44,707 nucleotides of DNA from a bacterium (GCA_016932385.1 JAFGCY010000035.1:1-44707), one strand, 5' to 3'; positions 25,761 to 34,850 are shown, numbered from the stretch's first letter. Translations and numbers: made by a program. The notes: generated by a model not told the origin, from the sequence alone.

Positions 25761-25767
25761 GGATTAC

Positions 25768-25796
25768 ATTATCGAATGCGGGCGCACTGAGCACAA
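25768..25796 (-). promoter_or_regulatory. Promoter of rodA, leaderless
   Basis: On the minus strand TTGTGC (25791-25796), a 17-nt spacer and GATAAT (25768-25773). The -10 lies only 7 nt before the GTG start at 25760, so transcription should begin at the start codon. Confidence 0.55.
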
Positions 25797-25818
25797 ATCG
25801 CAGGATTGGCGGCATTGC

Positions 25819-25847
25819 TTGACGGTGCTCATGGCTGGTTGGATAAT
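25819..25847 (+). promoter_or_regulatory. Sigma70-type promoter of the hybrid kinase gene
   Basis: TTGACG (25819-25824), a 17-nt spacer, GATAAT (25842-25847). The expected start near 25854 gives a leader of about 60-75 nt. Confidence 0.6.
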
Positions 25848-25916
25848 CAGCCGGAGAACGGGTCCGGTTTGAATCCACGAAGCAGCGCTTCGGTGGAGCA
25901 CATACGGTAAAGCATA

Positions 25917-27869
25917 ATGGCCAGGGGCATGCGCGTCTTCAATAATCTGGTCGGCGGAATCAACCTGGGCGGTTTGCCCAGCGAACCGGCTGATGCCGCG
26001 ACGGTACTGGCCACGATCGTGGAGAACATTCCCTACCCAATTTGGATTTTCGACAAGCACCACGATGTGGTTTACGACAATAAAATCTGCTGGAAATTCG
26101 GTTCCGGCGGTTCGGCAATTGGCCGCAGTGTGTCCGGCTTCTCACCCGCCGTCAGCGCCATGCTCGATGACGGCCTGCACAGCAGCCGCGCCAACGAGCA
26201 GTTCGAGATCCGCGAAGGCTGGGTTGATTCACCGGTGCTGGGGCACTGCTACCTGCATTTCGATTTCCTGCCCCTGCCGCACGACTTTGTCGCCGTCGCG
26301 CCGACGGACATGACGGAGATGAAACGCGCCGAGCAGCGCTTGGAGCGCAGCGAAGAGCAGACGCGGTTCTTCGCCGAGATCCTCGAGCGCAGCACCGTGC
26401 CATTCGCCGCCGCCACCCCCTCGGGCATCCTGCTGACCTTTAACCCGGCTTTTTGCGAGCTGACCGGTTACAGCGAGCAGGAGTTGCGCGGGACGTCCTG
26501 GACCGGGCAATTGACCCCGCCGCACTGGCGTGAGCAGGAAGCGCGGATCCTGGCCAAGCTGCGCCAAACCCACCAGCCCCAGCGCTATGAAATCGAGTTG
26601 ATGTGCCGGAACAAGTCGATGATCCCGGTCGAAATCCTCGCGCAGGTGATGTGTACGGCGACCGGTGAGCCGCAGTTCTTTTTCATCTTCGTCGAAGACA
26701 TTAGCGAACGGCACAAGTTGCAAGAACAGATTCTGCGGGAGCAAAAGGACGAGAGCATCACGACGCTGGCGGGCGGCATCGCCCACGATTTCAACAACAT
26801 CCTGACCGGCATCGTCGGCGCTGTCTCGCTGATCCACGAGGTCACACCGCCGGATTCCAACCTGGCCGAATGGAGCGACATCATCGCCACGTCCGCCGAG
26901 CGCATGGCGGACATGACCACCAAACTGCTGACCTACGCCCGGGGAGGGCAATTGAAACCGGTCTCGATGGAGTTTCCCCGCGCGCTCAAAGACGCCATCG
27001 TGATGGCCAAATCATCCCTGCCCAGCAATGTGCAGATCCTGCTGGATTGCCCGGATGACCTCTGGCTGGTTACGGCCAATCCGGGCCAACTGAATCAGGT
27101 CCTGCTAAACCTCATCATCAATGCCGGCGAAGCGATGCAACGTAGCGGCGGATCGCTGTGTATCCGTGCCCGGAATGAAAAGCACCAGGATGACTGGACC
27201 TGCGTGCACCATCGGAAACACGTACGCGGCAATTATGTGCACGCCGAGTTTAGCGACAGCGGGCACGGTATGGACGAGGCGACACTGGCACGCATTTTCG
27301 AACCCTTCTACAGCACCAAGGCCGAGGGGCGGGGCCTGGGGCTGGCAGCCTCGATTGGGGTGGTCACCGGCCTGGGCGGGTGTCTGTACGCCACCAGCCG
27401 ACCGGGAACCGGCTCAACCTTCCATCTGCTGCTGCCTAAAGCCGCCAGCCTTCCGCTGCCCACGGCCAAACCCGACGCCGCGCCAACCGGCCAACACGAG
27501 ACCATCCTGCTAATCGACGATGACGAAATCGTCATCCGCGTGATGACCAACATGCTGCGCGAAGCCGGCTACCGGATCCTCTCCGCGGTCAACGGACCGG
27601 ATGGATTGAGCCAGTATCGAATGAGCTGGTGGGATATCGATCTGGTGATTCTGGATGTTCACATGCCGATCATGTCCGGAACGGATGTCTTGCGGGAAAT
27701 TCTGGAAGTAAACCGCGACGCCCGTGTGTTGCTGTGCAGTGGATATTCCGAAACCCAAGCCGCCGAGACAATCGGCAACCTCAAAGCTGCCGGCTTCATT
27801 CAAAAGCCCTATCGAGCGGACCAGCTGGCAGCCAAGGTGCGGCAAGCCTTGAGAACCAATCGCGAATGA
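25917..27869 (+). CDS. Hybrid histidine kinase: two PAS domains, kinase, receiver
   Basis: 650 aa, soluble, no membrane segment. Two PAS domains occupy about 28-135 and 150-265. A histidine kinase follows with the acceptor His290 in GGIAHDFNNIL, the N box NLIINAGEAM, G1 DSGHGMD, F box IFEPFYSTK and G2 GRGLGLAAS. The C-terminal receiver (about 525-645) has LLIDDDE, the acceptor Asp in LVILDVHMP and Lys in IQKPY. The DFNNIL H box is that of the NtrB-like/HisKA group common in hybrid kinases. It senses a cytoplasmic signal of unknown nature. An ATG at 25929 is an equally possible start; neither has a good ribosome site. Confidence 0.9.
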   Translation: MARGMRVFNNLVGGINLGGLPSEPADAATVLATIVENIPYPIWIFDKHHDVVYDNKICWKFGSGGSAIGRSVSGFSPAVSAMLDDGLHSSRANEQFEIREGWVDSPVLGHCYLHFDFLPLPHDFVAVAPTDMTEMKRAEQRLERSEEQTRFFAEILERSTVPFAAATPSGILLTFNPAFCELTGYSEQELRGTSWTGQLTPPHWREQEARILAKLRQTHQPQRYEIELMCRNKSMIPVEILAQVMCTATGEPQFFFIFVEDISERHKLQEQILREQKDESITTLAGGIAHDFNNILTGIVGAVSLIHEVTPPDSNLAEWSDIIATSAERMADMTTKLLTYARGGQLKPVSMEFPRALKDAIVMAKSSLPSNVQILLDCPDDLWLVTANPGQLNQVLLNLIINAGEAMQRSGGSLCIRARNEKHQDDWTCVHHRKHVRGNYVHAEFSDSGHGMDEATLARIFEPFYSTKAEGRGLGLAASIGVVTGLGGCLYATSRPGTGSTFHLLLPKAASLPLPTAKPDAAPTGQHETILLIDDDEIVIRVMTNMLREAGYRILSAVNGPDGLSQYRMSWWDIDLVILDVHMPIMSGTDVLREILEVNRDARVLLCSGYSETQAAETIGNLKAAGFIQKPYRADQLAAKVRQALRTNRE

Positions 27870-27881
27870 TGCGGTAGCGCT

Positions 27882-28859
27882 TTACTCAACTAATATCACC
27901 TGAGACATCGTGCAGAAGGATCCGCCCTCGACCTGGCTTTCATCCAGTGCCCACACCGTTACGTAATATGTGGCCGGCGGCCAATGCGCCTCAATCTCCA
28001 GTGGCACGGTAAATTCGCCGGTGAACCGGTTGTAATCCACCGTATAGCGCCGATAAGGAATCTCGGCGAAATCCGACCAGCTGTCGCGCACCGGCAACAG
28101 CGCCAAGGCTACCGCCGGGGGGCTGTACCCGCCGATGTGCGTCATCTGGTATTCCACATCTCGGGCAAACGGCAGGTCCTCCGCTCCCAGCCCGATATAC
28201 ATGAATCGCAGGCTGGGATCGAGCTGTCCGTGAAAGGTAACCTGTGCGCCGGATGTCAGCTGCTCAGGCAAACGCTCGTAATCCCCGTAATCCGCTACGA
28301 ACTCCGCCGCACCGGCCGTATAGGTGCGATCGGCGGCGTTGAACACGGCAAAGCCGGCGCCGAAGTGCGTATGGTGGGCATTGAGCATGTTGGTCCGGTG
28401 GCTATCGCTTTCCAGCCAGTGCTGATGCATGCGCCTGACGAGCTGAGGCGTCAGGTGGATCTGGTGGAGAATCTCGTAATAAGCGATGTTTTCACTGATC
28501 TGATCCATGCCGCCCACCAGGTTGAACCGCAACTCGCACTTCCGGCCCGCCAGGTTGTAGTGGTTCACATAATGCTGGTTGGCCATTTCGTTCGCCTGGT
28601 TCTGGGCTACCGCCGCCGCCGGCTCCAGCCACTGCAGTTCCTGCAGACCGTTCTCGCGCCGGGTGGCATTGGTCAGGTCCAATAACAGCTGGCCGGCCGC
28701 CTCGATGCTGATCTCGTCGGCGGGGGATCCGTAAACGGCATAAACCTCCTCCTCGCTGACATAGGACTCCACCCAAGGCCCCGCGCGACCCGAGCTTGAG
28801 CTGGCCAGCATCAGCGCCGCCGCGGTGAGAAGTAAAACTGTCCAGGCGCGAATCAGCAT
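27882..28859 (-). CDS. Secreted CAP/SCP-domain protein
   Basis: 325 aa. Residues 1-26 are a signal peptide. Residues ~55-195 form a CAP domain with NATRRENGLQEL, NHYNLAGRK, ENIAYYE, HRTNMLN and HFGAGFAV. The C-terminal ~120 residues look like one beta-sandwich domain. It differs from the CAP lipoprotein at 22201 in lacking a lipobox and carrying the extra domain. It is convergent with the hybrid kinase gene (12 nt apart) and divergent from plsX. Confidence 0.85.
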   Translation of the reverse strand: MLIRAWTVLLLTAAALMLASSSSGRAGPWVESYVSEEEVYAVYGSPADEISIEAAGQLLLDLTNATRRENGLQELQWLEPAAAVAQNQANEMANQHYVNHYNLAGRKCELRFNLVGGMDQISENIAYYEILHQIHLTPQLVRRMHQHWLESDSHRTNMLNAHHTHFGAGFAVFNAADRTYTAGAAEFVADYGDYERLPEQLTSGAQVTFHGQLDPSLRFMYIGLGAEDLPFARDVEYQMTHIGGYSPPAVALALLPVRDSWSDFAEIPYRRYTVDYNRFTGEFTVPLEIEAHWPPATYYVTVWALDESQVEGGSFCTMSQVILVE

Positions 28860-28870
28860 CTGCGCCGGCG

Positions 28871-28901
28871 ATTATATAACCCAGCGGGCCGGGTGTCTCA
28901 A
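28871..28901 (-). promoter_or_regulatory. Promoter of the secreted CAP gene
   Basis: On the minus strand TTGAGA (28896-28901) is followed after 17 nt by TATATAAT. The box ends 11 nt before the ATG at 28859, so the leader is very short. Confidence 0.5.
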
Positions 28902-28923
28902 CCCAATCGCAGCCGGTACGAGA

Positions 28924-28929
28924 TATAAT
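28924..28929 (+). promoter_or_regulatory. -10 box TATAAT upstream of plsX
   Basis: A consensus TATAAT ends 11 nt before the ATG at 28941, which leaves a leader of only about 4-5 nt and no Shine-Dalgarno. It is divergent from the CAP promoter at 28871-28901. Confidence 0.5.
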
Positions 28930-28940
28930 GACGCGTTTCT

Positions 28941-30023
28941 ATGGCGGAATGCGCAACACTTATCCTGGACGTGATGGGTGCCGAGCAGGGGATTGCCGAA
29001 GTCGTCAAAGGCGCGGCACAGGCCTGTGACTACCTGCAAGGTGAGTCTATCAAGCTGTACCTCGTCACCAGCAAGCCCGACGAGACGCAGCAGGCCGTCG
29101 ACACCTTTTTCAGCTCCGCCGGACGCCACAACTCGCAGGTGGAGATCGCCCAGGCGACACAACACCTGCCGGCGGATTTCTCCAATCCGGTGGATGTGTA
29201 TAAAAAACACCCGCTGTGTTCGATCCGTCTGGCGATGGATCTGGCCAAGAGCACGCCCCGCAGCGTCGTGATCAGCCCAGCCACGACGGGGCTGGTGATG
29301 ACCAGCGCGATCTTCACGCTGGGGCGCGTGCGCGGGATTGACCGCACGCCAATCGGCACACCAATGCCGACCAAGGGCAAGCAGCTGTTCTATGTTGATG
29401 GCGGCAGCGTCGTCGACTGCAAACCGCGCCACCTGTATCAATTCGCCGTCCTGGCTCATCTGCACGTCAAGAATATTCTCAAGATCGACCGTCCCCGCAT
29501 CGCGTTGCTCAGCAACGGCAGCGAGGAATATAAAGGCAACCACCTGGTACGCGAGGCTTACGAGTTGATCGCCGCGGACAAGGACCTGAACTTCGCCGGA
29601 TACACGGAAGGGCATACGATGCTCGAAGGCGAGTTGGATGTCATGGTTTGCGACGGTTTCCTGGGCAACATTCTGCTGAAATTCGCCGAGGGCGTGGCGG
29701 AGAGCTTCTTTACGATGATGCGCGAGGAGTTCAAGCGTGAGCCAATCGCCGGGCTGGCCGCCAAGCTGTTGCAGCGCAAGGCCTATCAACGCCTGTATGA
29801 CCGGCTGGACTACGCGCAGTTCGGCGGGGCGCCGCTGCTGGGCCTGAACGGCAATGTGGTGATCATGCACGGCCGGTCGCCGGCCCTGGCATTCAAAAAC
29901 GCGCTGATCAAAGGCGCCAAACTGGCCGGTTCGGGGATTTCCGAGCAGGTTTCGCAATATATCACCGCCCATCCGCAGATATCGATGATGGGGAATGGAA
30001 ACGGCGGAACAACCGATGCATAG
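28941..30023 (+). CDS. plsX: Phosphate acyltransferase PlsX
   Basis: 360 aa. PlsX converts acyl-ACP and phosphate to acyl-phosphate, the donor for PlsY in phospholipid synthesis. The core motifs are GYTEGHTMLEGELDVMVCDGFLGNILLK (in part, about 214-241) and GGAPLLGLNGNVVIMHGRS (about 295-313). The N-terminus LDVMGAEQG is a variant of the usual DAMGGD motif, so the family is certain but the sequence is divergent. It leads the plsX-fabHDGF cluster, 83 nt before fabH; a TATAAT at 30046 in that gap may add a second promoter. Confidence 0.88.
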   Translation: MAECATLILDVMGAEQGIAEVVKGAAQACDYLQGESIKLYLVTSKPDETQQAVDTFFSSAGRHNSQVEIAQATQHLPADFSNPVDVYKKHPLCSIRLAMDLAKSTPRSVVISPATTGLVMTSAIFTLGRVRGIDRTPIGTPMPTKGKQLFYVDGGSVVDCKPRHLYQFAVLAHLHVKNILKIDRPRIALLSNGSEEYKGNHLVREAYELIAADKDLNFAGYTEGHTMLEGELDVMVCDGFLGNILLKFAEGVAESFFTMMREEFKREPIAGLAAKLLQRKAYQRLYDRLDYAQFGGAPLLGLNGNVVIMHGRSPALAFKNALIKGAKLAGSGISEQVSQYITAHPQISMMGNGNGGTTDA

Positions 30024-30106
30024 CGCGTAGCCAAAGGGTGGGGATTATAATGTTGATCTCCTGAGCGATTTGCTTTATTACATCTAATCCCGAGAATGTG
30101 AGTGTC

Positions 30107-31117
30107 ATGTTTAAAGACGTAATTGTTCGGAGCTCTGGCCGCTATTTTCCGGAGCGCGTGTTCACAAACAAAGAGTATGAGGCGATTTTGGATACATCCG
30201 ACGAATGGATCGTCGAACGTACCGGAATCAAAGAGCGCCGGCTGGCCGCACCGGGCGAAACCGTCTCGGACATGGCGCTGAAGGCCAGCCTGCAGTGCCT
30301 GGAGCGTGCCGGTCTGGAACCGGACGATGTCGAATTGATCATTGTCGGCACCGTCACTCCGGACACCATCTTTCCCGCCACCGCCAACTGGTTGCAGGGC
30401 AAGCTGGGTAATACGCGGGCCTGGAGCTTCGATCTCAATGCCGGCTGCAGTGGATACGTGTATTCCCTGAATACGGCGTATAACATGCTAAGAAACGGCC
30501 AGCATCGCTACGCGCTGGTTGTCGGCGCGGAGAAGATGACCGCGCTGAGCGACATGACGAACCGTGACCACTGCGTGCTGTTCGGCGATGGTGCGGCCTG
30601 CCTGCTCTTGGAGGCCGTGGACCCGGCGGAGAACCCGCAGGGCTGGGGGATCAAGGATTTTTACCTGCAAAGCGACGGCTCGCTGGGCAATATCCTGATG
30701 CAGACCGCCGGCGGCAGCAGCCATCCGTCCACCTACCGCACCGTCCGCAATCACCAGCATTTCGTCGAGATGCAGGGCCAGCCGGTCTTTAAAAACGCCG
30801 TGCGCCGAATGTACCAAGCCGTAATTCAGGTTCTCGAGCAGGTCAATGTCCCGCCCGAAGAGATCGACTGGTTCGTCGGCCACCAGGCTAACGCGCGGAT
30901 TATTAGCGCCACCCAGCGCCGGCTGGGTGTCCCCGAAGAGAAGGTCTACATGAACGTCCAGCGTTACGGCAATACGACCGCGGCGACCATCCCCTGCTGC
31001 CTGGACGAACTGGCCACCGAGGGCAAGCTGGTTGCCGGCCATAAGGTGGTACTGTTTACATTCGGAACCGGGTTTACCTGGGGTTCTACCTATCTCGTCT
31101 GGGGTGAGACAAAATGA
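30107..31117 (+). CDS. fabH: Beta-ketoacyl-ACP synthase III FabH
   Basis: 336 aa. FabH starts fatty acid synthesis by condensing acyl-CoA with malonyl-ACP. The catalytic triad is Cys114 (NAGCSG), His258 (GHQAN) and Asn288 (YGNTT). Sequence is colinear with the family from SSGRYFPERVFTN to the final FGTGFTWG. The ATG at 30107 is preferred; a GTG at 30098 is possible. The stop overlaps the fabD start as ATGA (31114-31117). Confidence 0.93.
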   Translation: MFKDVIVRSSGRYFPERVFTNKEYEAILDTSDEWIVERTGIKERRLAAPGETVSDMALKASLQCLERAGLEPDDVELIIVGTVTPDTIFPATANWLQGKLGNTRAWSFDLNAGCSGYVYSLNTAYNMLRNGQHRYALVVGAEKMTALSDMTNRDHCVLFGDGAACLLLEAVDPAENPQGWGIKDFYLQSDGSLGNILMQTAGGSSHPSTYRTVRNHQHFVEMQGQPVFKNAVRRMYQAVIQVLEQVNVPPEEIDWFVGHQANARIISATQRRLGVPEEKVYMNVQRYGNTTAATIPCCLDELATEGKLVAGHKVVLFTFGTGFTWGSTYLVWGETK

Positions 31118-32082
31118 GTCTGGCTGTAGTATTTCCAGGGCAGGGATCCCAACGGGTCGGCATGGGCCAGGATTGGCTGGAACACGATTCCGTGCGGCAG
31201 CTGTATTCCACCGCCGATCAGGCCCTGGGTTATTCAATCAGCGAGCTGTGCTTCAACGGTCCCGAGGAAGAGCTGAAACTGACCGCCAACCAGCAACCGG
31301 CAATCCTGACCACCAGCTACGCCATCTGGGAAATGATCCGCGCCAAGCTGCCACGAGTGGCGTATTTCGCCGGTCATAGCCTGGGCGAATACACGGCGTT
31401 GGTGGCCGCCGGAGCCGTCGGCTTCGCCGAGGCAGTCGCCACCGTCCACGAGCGCGGCAGCCTGATGCAGCAGGCGGTGCCATCCGGCGAAGGCGCGATG
31501 GCCGCCGTGATGCGCCTGGACGTTGAGGAAATCGACAAGATCAATGAAGCCGTCCGCGCCGAAACCAAGCAGGAAGTGGTGATCGCCAACCTGAACAGCC
31601 CGGAGCAGACCGTAGTCAGCGGCCACGCGGGTGCGGTGCAAATAGCCATGGAACGCTATACCGAAGCCGGCGCGGCCCGGGTGGTGGAGTTGCCGGTCAG
31701 TGCACCCTTCCATTCGCCGTTGATGGTTCCCGCCGCCGACGGGCTCAAGCCGCGGCTGGACGGGCTTACCTTCAGCGCGCCGAGTGTACCGGTGATCGCC
31801 AACCTGACGGTCGAGCCGTATCCGGCCGATCCGGCCCAGCACCCGCTGTTGCTGCACGCGCAGATCTTCAATCCGGTCCGCTGGGTGGAAACGCTGGAAT
31901 ATTTCGCCGACCATGGCGTCACCCACTTACTGGAAGTCGGGCCGGGCAAAGTGCTCAGAATGCTGAGCATGAAGACCGTGCGCCAGATCAAAGCTTTCAA
32001 TATCGAGCTGGTGGAAGAACGACCCAAGCTGGATGAATGGCTGGCCGAGGCTGCCTCAGCCGGCGTGGGAGGGACCGCATGA
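31114..32082 (+). CDS. fabD: Malonyl-CoA:ACP transacylase FabD
   Basis: 322 aa. FabD loads malonyl groups onto acyl carrier protein. The nucleophile Ser89 is in GHSLGEY and the partner His200 in SAPFHSPLM; the N-terminal FPGQGSQ loop is present. ATGA overlaps join it to fabH upstream and fabG downstream, so the three are translated together. Confidence 0.94.
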   Translation: MSLAVVFPGQGSQRVGMGQDWLEHDSVRQLYSTADQALGYSISELCFNGPEEELKLTANQQPAILTTSYAIWEMIRAKLPRVAYFAGHSLGEYTALVAAGAVGFAEAVATVHERGSLMQQAVPSGEGAMAAVMRLDVEEIDKINEAVRAETKQEVVIANLNSPEQTVVSGHAGAVQIAMERYTEAGAARVVELPVSAPFHSPLMVPAADGLKPRLDGLTFSAPSVPVIANLTVEPYPADPAQHPLLLHAQIFNPVRWVETLEYFADHGVTHLLEVGPGKVLRMLSMKTVRQIKAFNIELVEERPKLDEWLAEAASAGVGGTA

Positions 32083-32852
32083 CCAAGCAGGCAACACCCG
32101 CCGGGCTGTTCGAGCTCAGCGGCCGCGTGGCGCTGGTTACCGGCGCACAGCGCAGCATCGGAGCGGAAATCGCGCGAATGCTCGCCAGTGCCGGAGCCGA
32201 GATCGTGATCAACTACGTGGAAGAGCCGGAACGCGCGGATGCCCTGGCCGACGAAATCAACAATGCCGGTGGCAAGGCTTGGACCGTCCTGTTTGATGTA
32301 ACGGATTCCCAGGCCGTCACGGCTGGATTCGAACAGGTTGCCGAACGGGCGGGTCGACTCGACATTCTGGTGAATAACGCGGGCATCCGGCGGGACGGGC
32401 TGGCCCTGCGCATGAAGGATAAAGACTGGCAGGACTCGCTGAAGGTCAATCTCGACGGCGTGTTTTTCTGCTGCCGGGCCGCCCTGGCGCTGATGCGGGC
32501 CAGCGGCGGCAACATTATCAACATCTCCAGCGTAGCCGGCTTTTCCGGCAGCGTCGGGCAAGCCAATTACGCCGCCGCCAAGGCCGGCGTAATCGGCCTC
32601 AGCCGCAGCCTGGCGGTGGAATACGCCACGCGGCAGATCCGGGTCAACTGCGTTGTGCCTGGGCTGGTGGAAACGGAGATGACCGAAAACCTGAAACCGG
32701 CTTATCGAGAAGAGTTTATCAAGCGCATCCCCATGGGACGGTTCGGGGAACCCGAAGAGGTTGCAGCTGCGGTATTATTCTTGGCAAGTGACGCGGCAAG
32801 CTACATTACCGGAGCCGCCATTCATATCAATGGCGGCGGTTATCTAGGCTAA
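32079..32852 (+). CDS. fabG: 3-oxoacyl-ACP reductase FabG
   Basis: 257 aa. FabG reduces the beta-keto group with NADPH. It is a classical short-chain dehydrogenase: TGAQRSIG cofactor loop (21-28; Ser replaces the usual second Gly), NNAG at 99-102, and the catalytic Ser151, Tyr164 and Lys168 (NYAAAK). The ATG at 32079 overlaps the fabD stop; the longer frame from 32037 is inside fabD. acpP, commonly placed after fabG, is absent: fabF starts 9 nt downstream. Confidence 0.93.
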   Translation: MTKQATPAGLFELSGRVALVTGAQRSIGAEIARMLASAGAEIVINYVEEPERADALADEINNAGGKAWTVLFDVTDSQAVTAGFEQVAERAGRLDILVNNAGIRRDGLALRMKDKDWQDSLKVNLDGVFFCCRAALALMRASGGNIINISSVAGFSGSVGQANYAAAKAGVIGLSRSLAVEYATRQIRVNCVVPGLVETEMTENLKPAYREEFIKRIPMGRFGEPEEVAAAVLFLASDAASYITGAAIHINGGGYLG

Positions 32853-32861
32853 GAGGTGCTC

Positions 32862-34118
32862 ATGCAGAAGCGCAGAGTGGCAATTACAGGAATCGGTGCG
32901 GTCTCCGGCTTTGGTATCGGTCGCGACGCTTTAGTCGACGGCTTGTTTGCCGCCCAGTCCTGCATCCGGCGGATCGACCGCTTCGATCCCGAACCATATT
33001 CGAGCCAGATCGGCGCACAGGCGCCCGATATCGACGGCAGCGAGTATTTCCAGAACCCGCGTGAGGCGCGGCGAATGGAGACCAACGTCGTCCAGGGCGT
33101 GGTGGCGGCCAAGGAAGCGGTAGCCGATGCCCGGCTCAACATCGGCGATGACCTGGATCCCGTGCGCATCGGCACTTATGTCGGCAGCGGGATCGGCGGC
33201 CTGATTTCCCTGCAGACCGACATCTATCGCGCTCATGAGCGGGGCGGCCACCGCGTGTCTCCGCTGTTCATCGTCAACTCGATCGCCAACATGCCCGCCG
33301 GCGTGATCGCCGTGGAAACGGGCGCCAAGGGCCCCTGCTACGCCATCGTCAGCGCCTGTGCGACAGCCGGGCACAACATCGGCGAGGCTTACCGCGCGAT
33401 CCAGTACGGCACGGCGGATGTGATGATCGCCGGCGGCACCGAACGGGCGATCACCGAAGTCGGCCTGGGCGGCTTCTGCTCGATGAAAGCCGTCACCCCG
33501 GACTTCAACGACTGCCCGGAGCGGGGCAGCCGGCCGTTCGACGCCAAGCGCAGCGGTTTCGTGATGGGCGAAGGCGCGGGTATCTTCATCCTCGAAGACT
33601 GGGAACGTGCCAAGAAGCGCGGTACGCGGATTTACGCCGAACTGGTCGGTTACGGCGCCAGCGCCGATGCGCACCATGTCACGGCCCCGCCGCCCAACGG
33701 CGAGGGCGCCCAGCAGGCGATGCGGAATGCACTTGCCGACGCGGGACTTCAGCCCGAGCAGATCGGCTATCTGAACGCGCATGGCACCAGCACGCCGCTC
33801 AACGACAGCTCGGAAAGCAAGGCGATTCGCGCCGTGTTCGGCGACCACGTCAACCGACTGCAGATATCCAGCACTAAATCGATGCACGGGCATCTGCTCG
33901 GTGGTGCCGCGGCGGTGGAAAGCATCAGCTGCATTTATGCCTTCATCCGCGGCCAGGTCTGTCCGACCATCAATTACGAAAACCCCGATCCGGAGTGCGA
34001 TCTTCCGAATGTGGTGCCCAATACGCCGCAGCCGTTCGAGGGTGAATACGCGCTGTGCAATACGTTCGGCTTCGGCGGCCAGAATGCCGTGCTGGCCTTC
34101 CGCAAGACCACGGACTAA
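32862..34118 (+). CDS. fabF: Beta-ketoacyl-ACP synthase II FabF
   Basis: 418 aa. FabF elongates acyl chains with malonyl-ACP. Catalytic residues are Cys166 (SACATA), His307 (NAHGTS) and His344 (KSMHGHLLGG; the family usually reads SMTGHLLG). GAGG lies 5 nt before the ATG at 32862. It is the last gene of the cluster and converges on the AIM24-type gene 15 nt away. Confidence 0.93.
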   Translation: MQKRRVAITGIGAVSGFGIGRDALVDGLFAAQSCIRRIDRFDPEPYSSQIGAQAPDIDGSEYFQNPREARRMETNVVQGVVAAKEAVADARLNIGDDLDPVRIGTYVGSGIGGLISLQTDIYRAHERGGHRVSPLFIVNSIANMPAGVIAVETGAKGPCYAIVSACATAGHNIGEAYRAIQYGTADVMIAGGTERAITEVGLGGFCSMKAVTPDFNDCPERGSRPFDAKRSGFVMGEGAGIFILEDWERAKKRGTRIYAELVGYGASADAHHVTAPPPNGEGAQQAMRNALADAGLQPEQIGYLNAHGTSTPLNDSSESKAIRAVFGDHVNRLQISSTKSMHGHLLGGAAAVESISCIYAFIRGQVCPTINYENPDPECDLPNVVPNTPQPFEGEYALCNTFGFGGQNAVLAFRKTTD

Positions 34119-34133
34119 CCGGTTGGTTTTCGC

Positions 34134-34850
34134 CTAATCCTTCTTCGGCAGGAACGGGATCAGCCGGCCCGCCAGCTCGCGGATCGTCTGGTGCTGCAGC
34201 CAGATGCGGCCGGGGCCGGTCAGCGTCGCCAGCGCCAGGCCCTCGCCCGCCAGGAAGATGTTCTTGAGCGACAGCATCTCGATATCGTAGGTCACCGACT
34301 CCTCGAAAGCCGCGATGTGGCCGCTGTCGATCTTGATCATCTGGCCCGCCGCCAGTTCCATCGTGGTCACTTCGCCGTCGATCTCCAGAAATCCCGTGCC
34401 CGGACCGGTCATCCGCTGCAGGATAAAGCCCTCGCCGCCGAGGAAACCCGCGCCGAGTTTCTTTTTAAAGTCCATCTTGAGCTGACAGCTGTCCTGGGCG
34501 CATAAGAACGCGCCGCGCTGGGCGATGATGCTCTGCCCGGCTGCCAGCTTGATCGCCAGGATCTTGCCGGGGAAGCTGGAGGAGAACGCCACGCGCGCGG
34601 GCCCGCCCTGCGCGGTGAAATAGTTGAGGAACAGGCTCTCGCCGGCCACGGCGCGCGTCAGCGCTCCGCCGATCGAGCCCAGCAGCCCCTTGCCGCTGTC
34701 CGGCGCGGCGGTATCCAGGTGTACATTCGGGTCCATCCAGATCATTCCGCCGGTCTCGGAATATACGCGCTGCCCCTCGTCCAGGTGCAGTTCCACCACT
34801 TGGTGCACCGTACCTTTGATCTCAAACTTCAGATCCACTGCCGCATCCAT
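34134..34850 (-). CDS. AIM24/TIGR00266-family protein
   Basis: 238 aa. The pattern QRVYSETGGMIWMDPNV, GESLFLNYFTA and the repeating beta strands with FLGGEGFILQ fit the AIM24 family, which forms a double-stranded beta-helix-like fold. The bacterial role is unknown; the yeast member acts in mitochondria. No signal or membrane segment. The ATG at 34850 has GGAG 6 nt upstream; a TTG at 34862 is rejected. A TATAAT box (plus-strand 34878-34883) gives a leader of about 20 nt. Confidence 0.85.
   Translation of the reverse strand: MDAAVDLKFEIKGTVHQVVELHLDEGQRVYSETGGMIWMDPNVHLDTAAPDSGKGLLGSIGGALTRAVAGESLFLNYFTAQGGPARVAFSSSFPGKILAIKLAAGQSIIAQRGAFLCAQDSCQLKMDFKKKLGAGFLGGEGFILQRMTGPGTGFLEIDGEVTTMELAAGQMIKIDSGHIAAFEESVTYDIEMLSLKNIFLAGEGLALATLTGPGRIWLQHQTIRELAGRLIPFLPKKD

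Noticed and set aside
24720..25790. 356-residue plus-strand frame opposite rodA
   Set aside because: Gln/Arg/His-rich shadow of a membrane protein gene; rodA motifs are unambiguous.
28872..29972. 366-residue minus-strand frame opposite plsX
   Set aside because: plsX motifs are on the plus strand; the opposite frame has no recognisable content.
32853..32861. Looked for acpP between fabG and fabF
   Set aside because: Only 9 nt separate the genes and they hold just the fabF ribosome site.
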